Of a stretch of 64,000 bases of DNA, positions 1 to 13,908 are shown in pieces (the first letter of the stretch is position 1; every line of letters begins with the position of its first letter). The notes below the pieces were generated by a model. That model worked only from the letters and a program-made list of their open reading frames with translations, did not search any database and was not told the DNA's origin. Both the position numbers and the translations under genes were made by a program. This DNA is from Gammaproteobacteria bacterium. Lineage in GTDB: Bacteria; Pseudomonadota; Gammaproteobacteria; Chromatiales; Chromatiaceae. The stretch is from contig JANEMA010000002.1 of the NCBI GenBank assembly GCA_024510845.1, forward strand, positions 1 to 64,000, written 5' to 3'.

Positions 1-95
1 CCCATCATGGAAACTCACTCGCAATGCCGACGCTGCTTGACCCGTGCCGGGGCCTGCTTGACCAGATCGACTTTCTGCAAGGGGGCGCTCCCGGG

Positions 96-155
96 TGTCT
101 CAGATGTATTGAACCAAGACAGGGGCTGGACAAGTACAGGGTGTTGCACTAATAT
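96..155 (+). promoter_or_regulatory. tRNA promoter with upstream 26-28 bp conserved element
   Basis: TGGACA (127-132) - 17 bp - TAATAT (150-155), GC-rich discriminator, tRNA-Ala starts at 173; element GGTGTCTCAGATGTATTGAACCAAGACA at 94-121. Confidence 0.75.
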
Positions 156-172
156 GCCCGCGTCGCCCGACA

Positions 173-248
173 GGGGCCATAGCTCAGCTGGGAGAGCGCA
201 ACACTGGCAGTGTTGAGGTCGGCGGTTCGATCCCGCCTGGCTCCACCA
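173..248 (+). tRNA. tRNA-Ala (anticodon GGC)
   Basis: GGGGCCA/TGGCTCC acceptor stem, CACTGGCAGTG anticodon arm, GGTTCGATCC T-loop, encoded CCA. Confidence 0.97.
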
Positions 249-265
249 AAAAAATTTACAGATCA

Positions 266-341
266 GTCCCGTTCATCTAGAGGCCTAGGATCCCAGCCTT
301 TCACGCTGGTTACAGGGGTTCGACTCCCCTACGGGACGCCA
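266..341 (+). tRNA. tRNA-Glu (anticodon TTC)
   Basis: GTCCCGT/ACGGGAC acceptor stem, CCTTTCACG anticodon loop, GGTTCGACTCC T-loop, GCCA end. Confidence 0.97.
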
Positions 342-348
342 ACGAGAA

Positions 349-379
349 CCCGGTTACGGTAACGTAGCCGGTTTTTTTT
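349..379 (+). terminator. Rho-independent terminator after tRNA-Ala/Glu
   Basis: CCGGTTACG-GTAA-CGTAGCCGG followed by TTTTTTTT. Confidence 0.85.
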
Positions 380-549
380 CGTGCGCAACTTCAGAGAAGG
401 CGCTACCCTACCATCGCGGGTTGGTCCAATCTTTCGCGGAATCCTGCTACAGATTGTCGGAAATCATCCATCTTCGTGAACGTATTCACTCTTTGCCAAC
501 ATCCTTTTGTACCAGGATTTGTCATCAAATCCGGAGAAGTCTTCTCAAC

Positions 550-1650
550 ATGACAGGCACAATGAAAATAAGGATACTCAGCAGTTTAGCCTTGTCGACA
601 ACCTTCGTGATTGGTGGCTGCATCAATACACCACAATATTCGCTGATCGAGGATGGCGACAAAGTTCAGACGGCCGATGTATTCGACCACGTGAGCTATC
701 GTATCTATCCAGAGCCCAATTTTCAGACTCCCGAGTGCGTTGCCGTGTTGCCGCTCGAAGTGGCACCCGAGGCCAGTAAGCCAATCTCACTGGATTACCT
801 CGCAAACGTGGATACCCGGAATACGGGCAACGAGACTCCAGCGCTGGATCTTCCCCGGACTGTGGTCACCGACAAGTCAGAGAAGAAGACCACGCCCCAT
901 GCCTATCAGTTGCGTTTCGATGTGGCCGACAAGCAGCGCTTGGTGCGCAACATGCTCTATGGCTTCGTGAGTGCTCATGCGCCCAAGGACGTCGAATTCA
1001 GCCAGATCGACCAGGTGACCAGAGGCAAGCCAGTCCGTGACATCAAGATGCTTAAGGCGGTTGCGCAGCACGTTGATTGTGACTGGCTATTGATCGGGCG
1101 CATCACCCATTTCAATGTCGATTTTCTCGGCGTGTACTCCAATATCCGCATTGGTGCCGATCTGGAACTGATACGTGCCAGCAGCGGCAAGCGAATCTGG
1201 AATGGTCGGCATGTTGCCCAGGGACATTCCGGTTCAGTACCCATTACACTGGTCGATCTGGCCATCAGTGCGGTCAAGGCGGTCAGCAATCTCGAACCTG
1301 ATCAGCTCGAGGGCGTGGCGGCGGATCTGGCGCGTCGCCTGGTGAGAACCATGCCGCTCGAGACCAACAATCCCTTTCTGCTGGCTTCCACTACGTCCAC
1401 ACACATGACGTCTGATATCGATCAGAATCTGGGACGCCTATACCGGGTGGTGGTGGAAAATCTCAATCTGCGCGAGGGACCAAGTACCAGATACAAGGTT
1501 CGCAAGGTGCTACATGGATCCGAAAAGGTTTCGTTCATCAATCACGCCGGGCATTCCGGCTGGTGTCGCGTACGTACTCATGATGGTCAGGTCGGTTATG
1601 TCGCTGTGCGTTACCTCAAGCCCATGTCGCCGACAGGAAAGGGCGGCTAG
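550..1650 (+). CDS. Lipoprotein with C-terminal bacterial SH3 domain
   Basis: ORF 421-1650; internal Met gives a signal peptide with lipobox-like FVIGGC; C-terminus YRVVVENLNLREGPSTRYKVRKVL..GWCRVRTHDGQVGYV is SH3-like. Confidence 0.75.
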   Translation: MTGTMKIRILSSLALSTTFVIGGCINTPQYSLIEDGDKVQTADVFDHVSYRIYPEPNFQTPECVAVLPLEVAPEASKPISLDYLANVDTRNTGNETPALDLPRTVVTDKSEKKTTPHAYQLRFDVADKQRLVRNMLYGFVSAHAPKDVEFSQIDQVTRGKPVRDIKMLKAVAQHVDCDWLLIGRITHFNVDFLGVYSNIRIGADLELIRASSGKRIWNGRHVAQGHSGSVPITLVDLAISAVKAVSNLEPDQLEGVAADLARRLVRTMPLETNNPFLLASTTSTHMTSDIDQNLGRLYRVVVENLNLREGPSTRYKVRKVLHGSEKVSFINHAGHSGWCRVRTHDGQVGYVAVRYLKPMSPTGKGG

Positions 1651-2069
1651 GCTGGTCCGATTGTTTCGCCGGCCACCGTTGGCTTTCGGGATGCCGGTGA
1701 AATATCCAGGTTAGAGAACTGCTGTTCCATTCATGAGGCATCCTGTGGTGCCAACCCATTGTCCGGTTCCACATTGCCAATGTTCGCACTAGCGATCCGT
1801 TCCGTGTGACCTGGCGTCTTGAAAACGATGCACCCCACCTTGGCGTTGAAATAATGGCATCGACAGCGGCAAGACCCCGTATCGGATGGTGTTGCGGTTA
1901 TTCGGAACCAACAAGGGGCTGCGTCGAATACCCTGACTTCCTGTGCAGTGGACCACGCGCAGCGTCCGCGGGGCCGGCTCGGTCGCAGAAGCGAAACAGG
2001 TAGTCCTCAATCTCTGCTCAGAGTCCAGGATGCTGCAGGATCTATCGAACGTTCTCCCCTTGAACGCAA

Positions 2070-2096
2070 AAACGCCCCGGGGTCTCCGAGGCGCTT
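2070..2096 (-). terminator. Terminator of tRNA-Phe
   Basis: minus strand CGCCTCGG-AGAC-CCGGGGCG-TTTTT. Confidence 0.7.
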
Positions 2097-2114
2097 CGGC
2101 AATCCACTGTTTTT

Positions 2115-2190
<76 letters not shown>

Positions 2191-2223
2191 GAGGCTGCGA
2201 CGTCCACGGCCGCAGGGTGGCGT

Positions 2224-2285
2224 ATTTAACCGGCTCATTCAGTCTACGTCAAGCAGGTGTCTTGGTTCAATACATCTGAGACACC
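2224..2285 (-). promoter_or_regulatory. tRNA-Phe promoter with the same 28-bp upstream element
   Basis: minus strand TTGACG (2252-2247) - 17 bp - TTAAAT (2229-2224); identical element at 2258-2285. Confidence 0.7.
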
Positions 2286-2539
2286 GAGACGCCAGGGGCC
2301 CCATACCCGGCGGCACGAAAGCTTTCAGCAGACTGCCACCGGTTCAACGCCTGAAGTAGCCACCCCTGAAGGACCTACAACCGACTGATTTATCGTAATA
2401 TCTCGACGAGAACAAAGCACCGTGACTGCTGCCTTTCCTCACGGAAACCTTGCAGATTTTCCATAAAACTCCGTATCACCGACACACCATCACAAGAAGA
2501 TTTATTCCGAAGCCACCTGGAAAACACCTTCTCTCTGAA

Positions 2540-3120
2540 CTGCCCGCTGGTGCAGTTGGCGGATTCGATCGACTGGGCTCACCTGAACGAGGGATTGGGG
2601 GGGAGTTCCACGAAGAGGCGGCCGCCTACAAGGCCAATGAAGTCATCGACGAACGGGACATGACGGAAGTGGCCGTGGACACCTGACCATCACCTATCCC
2701 ACGGATGCCAAACTTTGCCTCGAGAGCCTGCTGCGTCTGAACAAGCAGTGCCAATACCATGACATCGTGTTGCGGTAGAGTCATATCCGTACGGGCAAGA
2801 TGCTGGCCCGGTGGGTGGAACGTTATGCCCATGTGCGCCAAATACCGGCGCATGCACAAGGTGCTCAGGCAACTGAAGAAGCGTCCAGGCTGGGTGGTTC
2901 GGGATATCGAGTGCAAGACAACCACTGCTGGCAACGTACCCGACTGCGCCGAAGGGGCCCGGTTGAGGCGCTGACCGGCCACATGAAGAACAAGAGACTA
3001 TTGGATAGAAACTGGCTCAGAGGATCACTCGGTGACGCCGTCCATGTGCTGCTGTGTGCCGCTGGTCAGAATCTGCATCTGATCCTGCAGGCACTGGAGG
3101 ATTTTTTTGCGTGCATGCCG
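2540..3120 (+). pseudogene. Degenerate IS5/IS1182-type transposase remnant
   Basis: Fragments in shifting frames: LVQLADSIDWAHLNEGLG, DMTEVAVDT, TITYPTDAKL, KYRRMHKVLRQLKKRPGWVVRDIECK, VEALTGHMKNKRLLDRNWLRGSLGDAVHVLLCAAGQNLHLIL. Confidence 0.8.
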
Positions 3121-3165
3121 GGGCCGGCTTCGGTAGCGGAGCAGATACGGATCACATCCAACCCC

Positions 3166-4301
3166 TCATTCTGCGACCTCGAACAGCAACAGCAAGTCAT
3201 CAAGAAAACGCCGACCCAAGGTGGTGGGCAGCAGTACGGTTGGATCCTCCTCCAGCAGGCCGCGAGCCCGCGCCTGTTCCAGCGGTGTCTCGATCACCCC
3301 CAATGACAGGCCGGTACGCTCGAAAAACAGGGTTGCAGGCACCCCCGAGTGGAGCCGAAGGGCATTCATGAGGAACTCCAAAGGTAATTCATTTGCCGAT
3401 AGTATGCGCTCACTTCCTGGCGCCGCGGGGGCAGCCAGGTAATCGCGCGGATGGCGAGGGCGGCTGTAGCGCCGCACCCAACCATCGGGCACGCTGAGCT
3501 TCCCGTGCGCGCCAGCGCCGATGCCCAGATAGTCACCGAAGGTCCAGTAATTGCGATTGTGCCGCGCCGCCCGCCCCGGGCGCGCATGCGCCGAGACCTC
3601 GTACTGGCGGAATCCGGCCCCGGCCAGCAGCGCCAGTCCGGCCTCCATGATGTCACCAACCGTATCGCCGTCCGGCAGCGACGGCGGCCGGGCATGAAAC
3701 AGGGTGTTCGGCTCGAGGGTGAGCTGGTACCAGGACAGGTGCTCGGGCGCCAGCGCCAGCACCGCGTCCAGGTCCGCCAGTACGGCCTGCAAATCCTGTC
3801 CCGGCAGGCCGTACATGATATCCAGGTTGAGGTTGTCGAAACCGGCCGCCCGCGCCCAGTCCACTGCCTGGCGGGCCTCGGCGGCATCGTGCACCCGACC
3901 GAGCGCACGCAGACGCTGGTCGTCCAGACTCTGCACCCCGATCGACAGGCGATTCACCCCCGCCGCCAGGTAGTCGGCGAACTGCGCCGCCTCGGCCGTG
4001 CCGGGATTGGCCTCCAGCGTGATCTCGGCAGCGTCCGTCAGATCCAGCCGCGCTGCGATCCCCTCCAGCAGCCGCCCGATCGCCGCTCCCGAGAACAGAC
4101 TGGGCGTACCACCACCGATGAACACTGTCTCCACCGCACGACCCGCGACCCGCGGCGCCTGTACATCCAGATCGGCGAGCAGGGCATCGACATACTCGCC
4201 CTCTGGCACCTCGCCGCTGACCGCATGCGAATTGAAATCGCAATAGGGGCACTTGCGGAGGCACCAGGGAATGTGCACATAGAGGCTCAGCGGCGGCAGC
4301 A
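3166..4301 (-). CDS. hemW: Radical SAM HemW (coproporphyrinogen III oxidase-like heme chaperone)
   Basis: MLPPLSLYVHIPWCLRKCPYCDFNSH, VFIGGGTPSLF; start taken at 4301 rather than the upstream ORF limit. Confidence 0.93.
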
Positions 4302-4352
4302 TCACGGCCCCCCTGCAACCACTACCAACGGAGGATGACCCCTGGGAAAGAC

Positions 4353-6515
4353 TCACAGGGGGCTGAGATTGGCATAGGCGACCACCAGCCACTTGGCACC
4401 GACAGTTTCGAAATTGACCTGCACCCGCGCCCCTTTGCCCTGACCCTCGGCATTGAGTACCACGCCCTCGCCAAACTTCGGATGGCTGACGCACTGGCCC
4501 AGAGCGAAGCCGGTGACCTCGCACGCCACATCCAACGAACCGCCAGCCGGGCTCCAGGGACGATTCACCTGCGGACGAGCACGCACCTCCTCTATCAGAT
4601 CCGACGGAATCTCGCGCAGAAAGCGCGAGGGCAGGGGGTAGGTGTCATCCCCATGCAGGCGCCGGCTCTCGGCGTGGGTGAGCCAGAGCTGGCGCATGGC
4701 ACGGGTCATGCCCACGTAGCACAGGCGGCGCTCTTCCTCGAGACGTTGCGGATCCTCGGCGGACATGCTGTGCGGGAACAGGCCCTCCTCCATGCCGCCG
4801 ATGAATACCAGCGGAAACTCCAGGCCCTTGGCCGAGTGCAGGGTCATCAGCTGCACCGCGTCTTCCCACTGGTCGGCCTGGTTGTCGCCAGCCTCCAGCG
4901 AGGCGTGCGCCAGGAAGGCATCCAGTTCGCCCATCTCCGCCTCGGCCTCGGGGAGTTCGAACTGGCGCGCCGCATTGATCAGTTCCTCGAGGTTCTCGAT
5001 GCGGTCCGGGCCCTTGCCGTCGCGCGACTTCTCGAAGTGCTCGCGCAGACGCACGCGTGCGAGCAGGGTCTCGACCCGTTCGGCCAGATCGAGCATCGCC
5101 GTCTCGGCGGCGATCTCCTCGATCAGTTCCAGGAAACCGCACAGGGCACCGGCGGCGCGCGTGCTCATGGTGCCGCCACGCAGCAGGTCCTCGCTGGCCA
5201 CCCACAGCGAGCAGCCGAAGTCGCGGGCATGGTTGCGAATCGCCTCCAGCGTCTTGGCGCCGATGCCGCGCGGCGGCTGGTTCACCGCACGCTCGAAGGA
5301 AGGGTCATCGTGGCGGTTGGCCAACAGACGCAGGTAGGCGAGCGCGTCCTTGATCTCGGCACGCTCGAAGAAACGCAGACCACCATAGACACGGTACGGA
5401 ATGCCGGCCTGGATCAGCGCCTCTTCGAACAAGCGTGACTGCGCGGTGGTGCGGTAGAGGATGGCGATCTCGCATCGCGCCAGCCCCTGCTCGCTCGCTT
5501 CGGCGATGCGATCCACGACGAAGCGCGCCTCCTCGGTCTCGTTGAAGGCGGCATACACGCGGATCGGCTCGCCCTCGGCATCCTCGGTCCACAGTTCCTT
5601 GCCCAGGCGGCCGGGGTTGTTGGCGATCACCGCATTGGCCGCGCGCAGGATGTTGCCGGTCGAACGGTAGTTCTGTTCCAGGCGGACCACCCGGGCATTG
5701 GGGTAGTGCTTCTGGAAATCGAGGAGGTTCTCCACCCGCGCGCCGCGCCAGCCATAGATGGACTGATCGTCGTCACCGACCACGAACAGCCGGTCATCAC
5801 TGCCGGCGAGCAGGCGCAGCCAGGCGTACTGGATGGCGTTGGTGTCCTGGAATTCATCGACCAGCACCGCGCCAAAACGCTCGCGGTAGTGTTGCAGGAT
5901 GTCCGGCCGGTCGCGCCACAGTTCGTGCGCACGCAGCAAAAGCTCGGCAAAGTCCACCACCCCGGCACGCCGGCACGCCGCCTCATATTCGCGGTAGATA
6001 GCGATCAACTGACGCTGGTAGGGATCGCCTCCGTCGTCGAGGTGCTCGGCGCGCAACCCTTCGTCCTTGTTGTGATTGATGAACCACTGTACCTGGCGCG
6101 GCGACCATTTGTGCTCGTCGAGGTTCATCTCGCGCACAATACGGCGTACCAGGCGGAATTGGTCATCGGCATCGAGTATCTGGAAACCCTTCGACAGGCT
6201 GGCATCTTCCCAGTGCGCGCGCAGCAGACGATACGCCAGGCCATGGAAGGTACCGATCCACATGCCACCAGCAGTCTGGCCAAGCAGGGACTCGATACGT
6301 CCACGCATCTCGCGCGCTGCCTTGTTGGTGAAGGTCACCGCAAAAATATTCCAAGGCGAGAAACCCTCGACCTGCAACAACCAGGCAATACGATGCACCA
6401 ACACCCGCGTCTTGCCCGATCCAGCACCGGCAAGCACCAGCACGCTACCCGATGGCGCAGTGACTGCCTCGCGCTGCGCCTCGTTGAGGCCATCGATAAT
6501 GAGTGTGACATCCAT
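4353..6515 (-). CDS. uvrD: DNA helicase II (UvrD/PcrA/Rep family)
   Basis: LNEAQREAVTAPSGSVLVLAGAGSGKTRVLVHRIAWLL, VVGDDDQSIYGWRGA, 720 aa. Confidence 0.95.
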   Translation of the reverse strand: MDVTLIIDGLNEAQREAVTAPSGSVLVLAGAGSGKTRVLVHRIAWLLQVEGFSPWNIFAVTFTNKAAREMRGRIESLLGQTAGGMWIGTFHGLAYRLLRAHWEDASLSKGFQILDADDQFRLVRRIVREMNLDEHKWSPRQVQWFINHNKDEGLRAEHLDDGGDPYQRQLIAIYREYEAACRRAGVVDFAELLLRAHELWRDRPDILQHYRERFGAVLVDEFQDTNAIQYAWLRLLAGSDDRLFVVGDDDQSIYGWRGARVENLLDFQKHYPNARVVRLEQNYRSTGNILRAANAVIANNPGRLGKELWTEDAEGEPIRVYAAFNETEEARFVVDRIAEASEQGLARCEIAILYRTTAQSRLFEEALIQAGIPYRVYGGLRFFERAEIKDALAYLRLLANRHDDPSFERAVNQPPRGIGAKTLEAIRNHARDFGCSLWVASEDLLRGGTMSTRAAGALCGFLELIEEIAAETAMLDLAERVETLLARVRLREHFEKSRDGKGPDRIENLEELINAARQFELPEAEAEMGELDAFLAHASLEAGDNQADQWEDAVQLMTLHSAKGLEFPLVFIGGMEEGLFPHSMSAEDPQRLEEERRLCYVGMTRAMRQLWLTHAESRRLHGDDTYPLPSRFLREIPSDLIEEVRARPQVNRPWSPAGGSLDVACEVTGFALGQCVSHPKFGEGVVLNAEGQGKGARVQVNFETVGAKWLVVAYANLSPL

Positions 6516-6671
6516 GGCTTCATTGTACCGAAGCAGACATTGGCATATCGCTCCCTACCAGGAAAATGCGAACACTGATTCCGGGTTTTCTTCCGATGAC
6601 ACCTTCAAGGCTCGGCCTGGCTGGCCGATACTGCGAAACAAAATGCAGCAAACCCGGGAAATATCCTGGCC

Positions 6672-6938
6672 GTGCGCCGTGACGAACTGGATCTGACCAT
6701 CAGCCACGAGATCGTGTGCCACACGGGGGGCTATCTGGCCCTGCGCTTCACACTCAGCACAGGCACACGCGTATACTTTGACATTGAGGCCCCGGCGCAG
6801 GTCGGCAAGGTATCACTGGAGGACCCGCACATCCTGCTGCTGGGACAGGGCCCTGACATCCGCAAGCTGCTGACGATCTTCTTCAAAACCACCAGCGCGG
6901 AGTTGCTGGAGGCAGGAGAACAGCAGAAAGCCCTGTAG
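6672..6938 (+). CDS. Hypothetical protein
   Basis: 88-aa ORF between uvrD and glmS; no family recognised. Confidence 0.35.
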   Translation: MRRDELDLTISHEIVCHTGGYLALRFTLSTGTRVYFDIEAPAQVGKVSLEDPHILLLGQGPDIRKLLTIFFKTTSAELLEAGEQQKAL

Positions 6939-7133
6939 CTACTGTCAAAAAAACCGCAGCTTGCACTCTGTCACCCGCTGGATCTCGATCTCCCGCAACA
7001 CCACCTGCTGCTGTGGATCCTCATCAGGAAAAATTCCAAAGGCTGATGCTTACAGTCGGCCCGCAGGACGACCAGGTCCTGCGCACCGACCATGCCGACA
7101 TCATCACAAAATTGGTCCGCCACCCGTTCGCAC

Positions 7134-8960
<1,827 letters not shown>

Positions 8961-8973
8961 GCTTCCCCCCGGT

Positions 8974-10335
8974 TCAGCGTTTCTTCTCGGGCCGCTTCCA
9001 GCCCTCAATGGTGATCTTTCGGGCCCGTGTCAAGGTCAGGCGGTCCTCGGGGGCGTCCTTGCTGATCACCGAGCCGGCGCCGATGGTCGCCCCGCGACCG
9101 ACCGAGACCGGCGCCACCAGCGCGGTGTTCGAGCCGATGAAGGCCTGGTCACCGATGTGGGTGCGATACTTGTTGGCCCCATCGTAGTTGCAGGTGATGG
9201 TACCGGCACCGATGTTGACTCCATGCCCGATGTCGGCATCGCCGACATAGCTCAGGTGATTGACCTTGCTGCCTTCACCGATCACTGCGTTCTTGATCTC
9301 GACGAAGTTTCCCACGTGATTGCCGCCACCGAGTTCAGCACCGGGACGCAGACGCGCAAAAGGACCAACACGAGAGTCTGCGCCGATGCTCGCCTCCTCG
9401 ATCACGCAATGCGCCAGCACCTCCACACCATCATCAATGCGACAGTCACGCAGTACACAATGCGACCCGATGCGCACCCCCTCGCCGAGCACGACCTCAC
9501 CCTCGATCACCACATCGATATCAATTTCACAGTCGAGGCCATGGTGCAGGCTGCCGCGCAGATCGAAGCGCGCTGGGTCACGCAGGGTGAGCCCGGCACG
9601 CATCAGGGCCTCGGCCTGGCGGCGCTGCCAGGCGCGCTCGAGCGAGGCGAGCTGGAGGCGGTCGTTCACGCCCTCGACCTCGACCGGCTCGGCCGGCTGC
9701 GCCACTGCCACGGCCAGACCCTCGGCCACGGCCATCGCCAGCGCGTCTGTCAGATAATATTCGCCCTGGGCGTTGTCCTTGCCCAGCCGCCCCAGCCAGT
9801 CGGCCAGACGACCTCCCGGAAGAACCATGATCCCGGTGTTCACCTCGCGGATGGCCAGCTGCTGCGGCGTGGCATCCTTCTGCTCGACGATACACTCGAC
9901 CTGGCCAGCGCTGTTGCGGCAGATGCGTCCATAGCCGGTCGGATCCTCCAGAGTGACCGTGAGCAGACCGAATCCGTCGCCAGCCGCATCCAGCAAGCCT
10001 TGCAGTGTCTCGGTGCGGATCAACGGAACGTCGCCACAGAGCACCAGGACCTGTTCGACCCCGGCCAGGTAAGGCAGCGCCTGGGCCAGTGCATGCCCGG
10101 TACCGAGCTGCTCGGCCTGCTCGGCCCAGATCAGGTCATCACCCGTAATGGCAGCACGCACCTGCTCGCCGCCGTGACCGTGGACAATGATGAGGCGCGC
10201 TGGCTGGAGCGCCCGCGCAGCATCGATCACGTGCTGCAAAAGGGGGCTATCACCCAAGTGATGCAGTACCTTGGGCAACCGGGATTTCATGCGAGTCCCT
10301 TGTCCCGCGGACAGTATCACGATGCCCAGTGTCAT
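8974..10335 (-). CDS. glmU: Bifunctional UDP-GlcNAc pyrophosphorylase / GlcN-1-P acetyltransferase
   Basis: [25 protein letters not shown]; left-handed beta-helix C-terminus [18 protein letters not shown]. Confidence 0.96.
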   Translation of the reverse strand: MTLGIVILSAGQGTRMKSRLPKVLHHLGDSPLLQHVIDAARALQPARLIIVHGHGGEQVRAAITGDDLIWAEQAEQLGTGHALAQALPYLAGVEQVLVLCGDVPLIRTETLQGLLDAAGDGFGLLTVTLEDPTGYGRICRNSAGQVECIVEQKDATPQQLAIREVNTGIMVLPGGRLADWLGRLGKDNAQGEYYLTDALAMAVAEGLAVAVAQPAEPVEVEGVNDRLQLASLERAWQRRQAEALMRAGLTLRDPARFDLRGSLHHGLDCEIDIDVVIEGEVVLGEGVRIGSHCVLRDCRIDDGVEVLAHCVIEEASIGADSRVGPFARLRPGAELGGGNHVGNFVEIKNAVIGEGSKVNHLSYVGDADIGHGVNIGAGTITCNYDGANKYRTHIGDQAFIGSNTALVAPVSVGRGATIGAGSVISKDAPEDRLTLTRARKITIEGWKRPEKKR

Positions 10336-10360
10336 CCTTGGGCCCTCGACTCGCAGTGAT

Positions 10361-10861
10361 TCAATTGACGGTCGGGTGAGTCGGCGCCTGCACGGCATGG
10401 ATCCCCGAAACCTTGTCCTCCCCCGGACGTGCATCGCGTACCTCAACAATCTTCACGTGGATGGTCAGGTGTTTTCCCGCCAGAGGATGATTGCCGTCCA
10501 CAGTGAGCTTGCCGTCCTCGATCTTCGAGACGTAGAAGGTCTTCACCTCGCCTGCCTCATTCTGCATCTGCACCTCAGCGCCAACACGACGAAATTCTGG
10601 CGGGACGTTCTCGATGTTGTCGACAAAAGTGAGCGAGGGATCGTGCGGACCGTAGGCATCCTCGGGCGCCATCTGGACCTCCACCTCGTCGCCGATTTTC
10701 TTGCCCAACACAGCACGGTCGAGACCACCAACCAGCTCGGTATCGCTGCCATAAACGAAACCGACAGGCAAGTCATGCTGCTCGACCACACGCCCCTCGT
10801 CATCGACGATGCTGTAGGTAATGCCGACATACTTGTCAGGCCGGATGATCTCTTCGCTCAT
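10361..10861 (-). CDS. slyD: FKBP-type peptidyl-prolyl isomerase, SlyD-like
   Basis: [46 protein letters not shown]. Confidence 0.85.
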   Translation of the reverse strand: MSEEIIRPDKYVGITYSIVDDEGRVVEQHDLPVGFVYGSDTELVGGLDRAVLGKKIGDEVEVQMAPEDAYGPHDPSLTFVDNIENVPPEFRRVGAEVQMQNEAGEVKTFYVSKIEDGKLTVDGNHPLAGKHLTIHVKIVEVRDARPGEDKVSGIHAVQAPTHPTVN

Positions 10862-11084
10862 GATGTGTTCCGGTACCAAGAAATTGGCGGTGAAGTCTGC
10901 CGATTATAGCGGATGTTCGAACCGACGACGGGGCTTGCACCGGCAAACAGTTCGATCCGGAGAAGAGAGTCAGACACCTGCTGCGGATCCTCCAAAGCCG
11001 CAACGCTCTCGTGCAAGAACAAACAAAAGAACCCAGCAGCCCACACTACGAAGTCCTTCGGGAAAAATCCCGACGACCGCAGAT

Positions 11085-11507
11085 CTACTTGCCCTTGCGC
11101 AAACGCTCGATCGCGCGCAGCTGGGCCACCGCCTCGGCAAGCTCGGCCTGCGCCTTGGCCAAATCCATGTCCGCAGTCTGATTGGCCAGAGCATCCTCGG
11201 CCCGGCGCTTGGCCTCCAGCGCGACCGCTCTATCGAGGTCGACAGCGCGCACGCCGGTATCGGCAAGCACCGTGACCTTGAAAGGCTGCACCTCGATCAG
11301 ACCACCGGAGACGTAGAAACACTCCATCTCCCTGCCCTGGCCGGGATCGATCCGTACCTCACCTGGCTTGAGCGGACTGACCAGCGGTGCGTGACGCGGC
11401 GCGATGCCGATCTCGCCCATCACCACAGGGGCATACACCATTTCGCCCTGGCCGCTGAAAAGCCGGCCTTCGGCGCTCACGATATCGACATGTATGGTCA
11501 TGCTCAT
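11085..11507 (-). CDS. atpC: F1F0 ATP synthase epsilon subunit
   Basis: [40 protein letters not shown]; operon context. Confidence 0.96.
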   Translation of the reverse strand: MSMTIHVDIVSAEGRLFSGQGEMVYAPVVMGEIGIAPRHAPLVSPLKPGEVRIDPGQGREMECFYVSGGLIEVQPFKVTVLADTGVRAVDLDRAVALEAKRRAEDALANQTADMDLAKAQAELAEAVAQLRAIERLRKGK

Positions 11508-11550
11508 GATTCTAACTCTTGGTGCAGGAACCGCGCGATGCTATCGCCGC

Positions 11551-12942
<1,392 letters not shown>

Positions 12943-12994
12943 TCAGTCTTCAATCTTTCGCAGTCGAGCTACGACCGAAATTCAAAATCTTTGT

Positions 12995-13861
12995 TCACGA
13001 TACCGCCGCAGCGCCGCTGACGATCTCGGAGATCTCCTGGGTGATCGCGGCCTGGCGCGCCTTGTTGTAGACCAGCTGCAACTCGTCGATGATGTTGCCG
13101 GCATTGTCGGTGGCCGACTTCATGGCCACCATGCGCGCGGCCATCTCGCAGGCCCCGTTCTCGACCACCGCCTGATACACGACCGACTCCATGTAGCGCT
13201 GCAGGAGTGCATCGAGCACCTGCTTGGCGTCCGGCTCGTAGATGTAGTCCCAGTGATGCTTGAGTTCCTCGGCATCGTCGCCCTCGGGTAGCGGTACCAG
13301 CTTCTCGATGGTCGGTTTCTGGGTCATGGTGTTGACGAACAGGTTGTAGGCCAGACGGATCTCGTCGACCTCGCCTTCCATGTAGGCATCCAGCATGACC
13401 TTGACCGGACCGATCAGGGCCTCCAGCTCGGGGCGGTCGCCCAGGTGGGTGACCTGGGCGCGCACATTGCCACCGACACGACGGAAGAAACCCAGTGCCT
13501 TGTTGCCAACCAGACAGTAGCTGATCTCGCGACCGGCCTCACGCTCGGCGTGGATCTCGCGCACCATCTTGCGAAACAGGTTGGTATTGAGACCGCCACA
13601 CAATCCACGGTCGGATGACACGATGATATAGCCGATGCACTTGACCTCGCGCGCCTGCATGAAGGGGTGCCGATACTCGGGATTGGCCAGGGCCACGTGC
13701 CCGATCACCTGGCGCATCTTCTCCGCGTAGGGACGCGAGGCATCCATGCGATCCTGTGCGCGCCGCATCTTGGACGCCGCGACCATCTCCATCGCACTGG
13801 TGATCTTCTGCGTGCTCTTGATGGAGGAGATCTTGGTACGTATCTCTTTCGCGCCTGCCAT
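12995..13861 (-). CDS. atpG: F1F0 ATP synthase gamma subunit
   Basis: [36 protein letters not shown]. Confidence 0.98.
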   Translation of the reverse strand: MAGAKEIRTKISSIKSTQKITSAMEMVAASKMRRAQDRMDASRPYAEKMRQVIGHVALANPEYRHPFMQAREVKCIGYIIVSSDRGLCGGLNTNLFRKMVREIHAEREAGREISYCLVGNKALGFFRRVGGNVRAQVTHLGDRPELEALIGPVKVMLDAYMEGEVDEIRLAYNLFVNTMTQKPTIEKLVPLPEGDDAEELKHHWDYIYEPDAKQVLDALLQRYMESVVYQAVVENGACEMAARMVAMKSATDNAGNIIDELQLVYNKARQAAITQEISEIVSGAAAVS

Positions 13862-13908
13862 CTGTTCTCTCGCTCGTTACGTGAAGGCCCGCGGGCCGCC
13901 GCCCGTGA

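Noticed and set aside
3451-6578. Long plus-strand ORFs opposite hemW and uvrD (295, 367, 290 aa)
   Set aside because: Antisense shadow ORFs of high-GC genes; no recognisable domains and incompatible with intact hemW/uvrD.
6945-7130. Possible frameshifted minus-strand short gene after glmS (VADQFCDDVGMVGAQDLVVLRADCKHQPLEFF / DEDPQQQVVLREIEIQRVTECKLRFF*)
   Set aside because: Suggestive, but no family recognised and start unclear; not strong enough to call.
10913-11000. tRNA-like 'gttcgaaccgacgacgggg...' upstream of the slyD-like gene
   Set aside because: Could not fold a cloverleaf with acceptor and anticodon stems; only a T-loop-like string.
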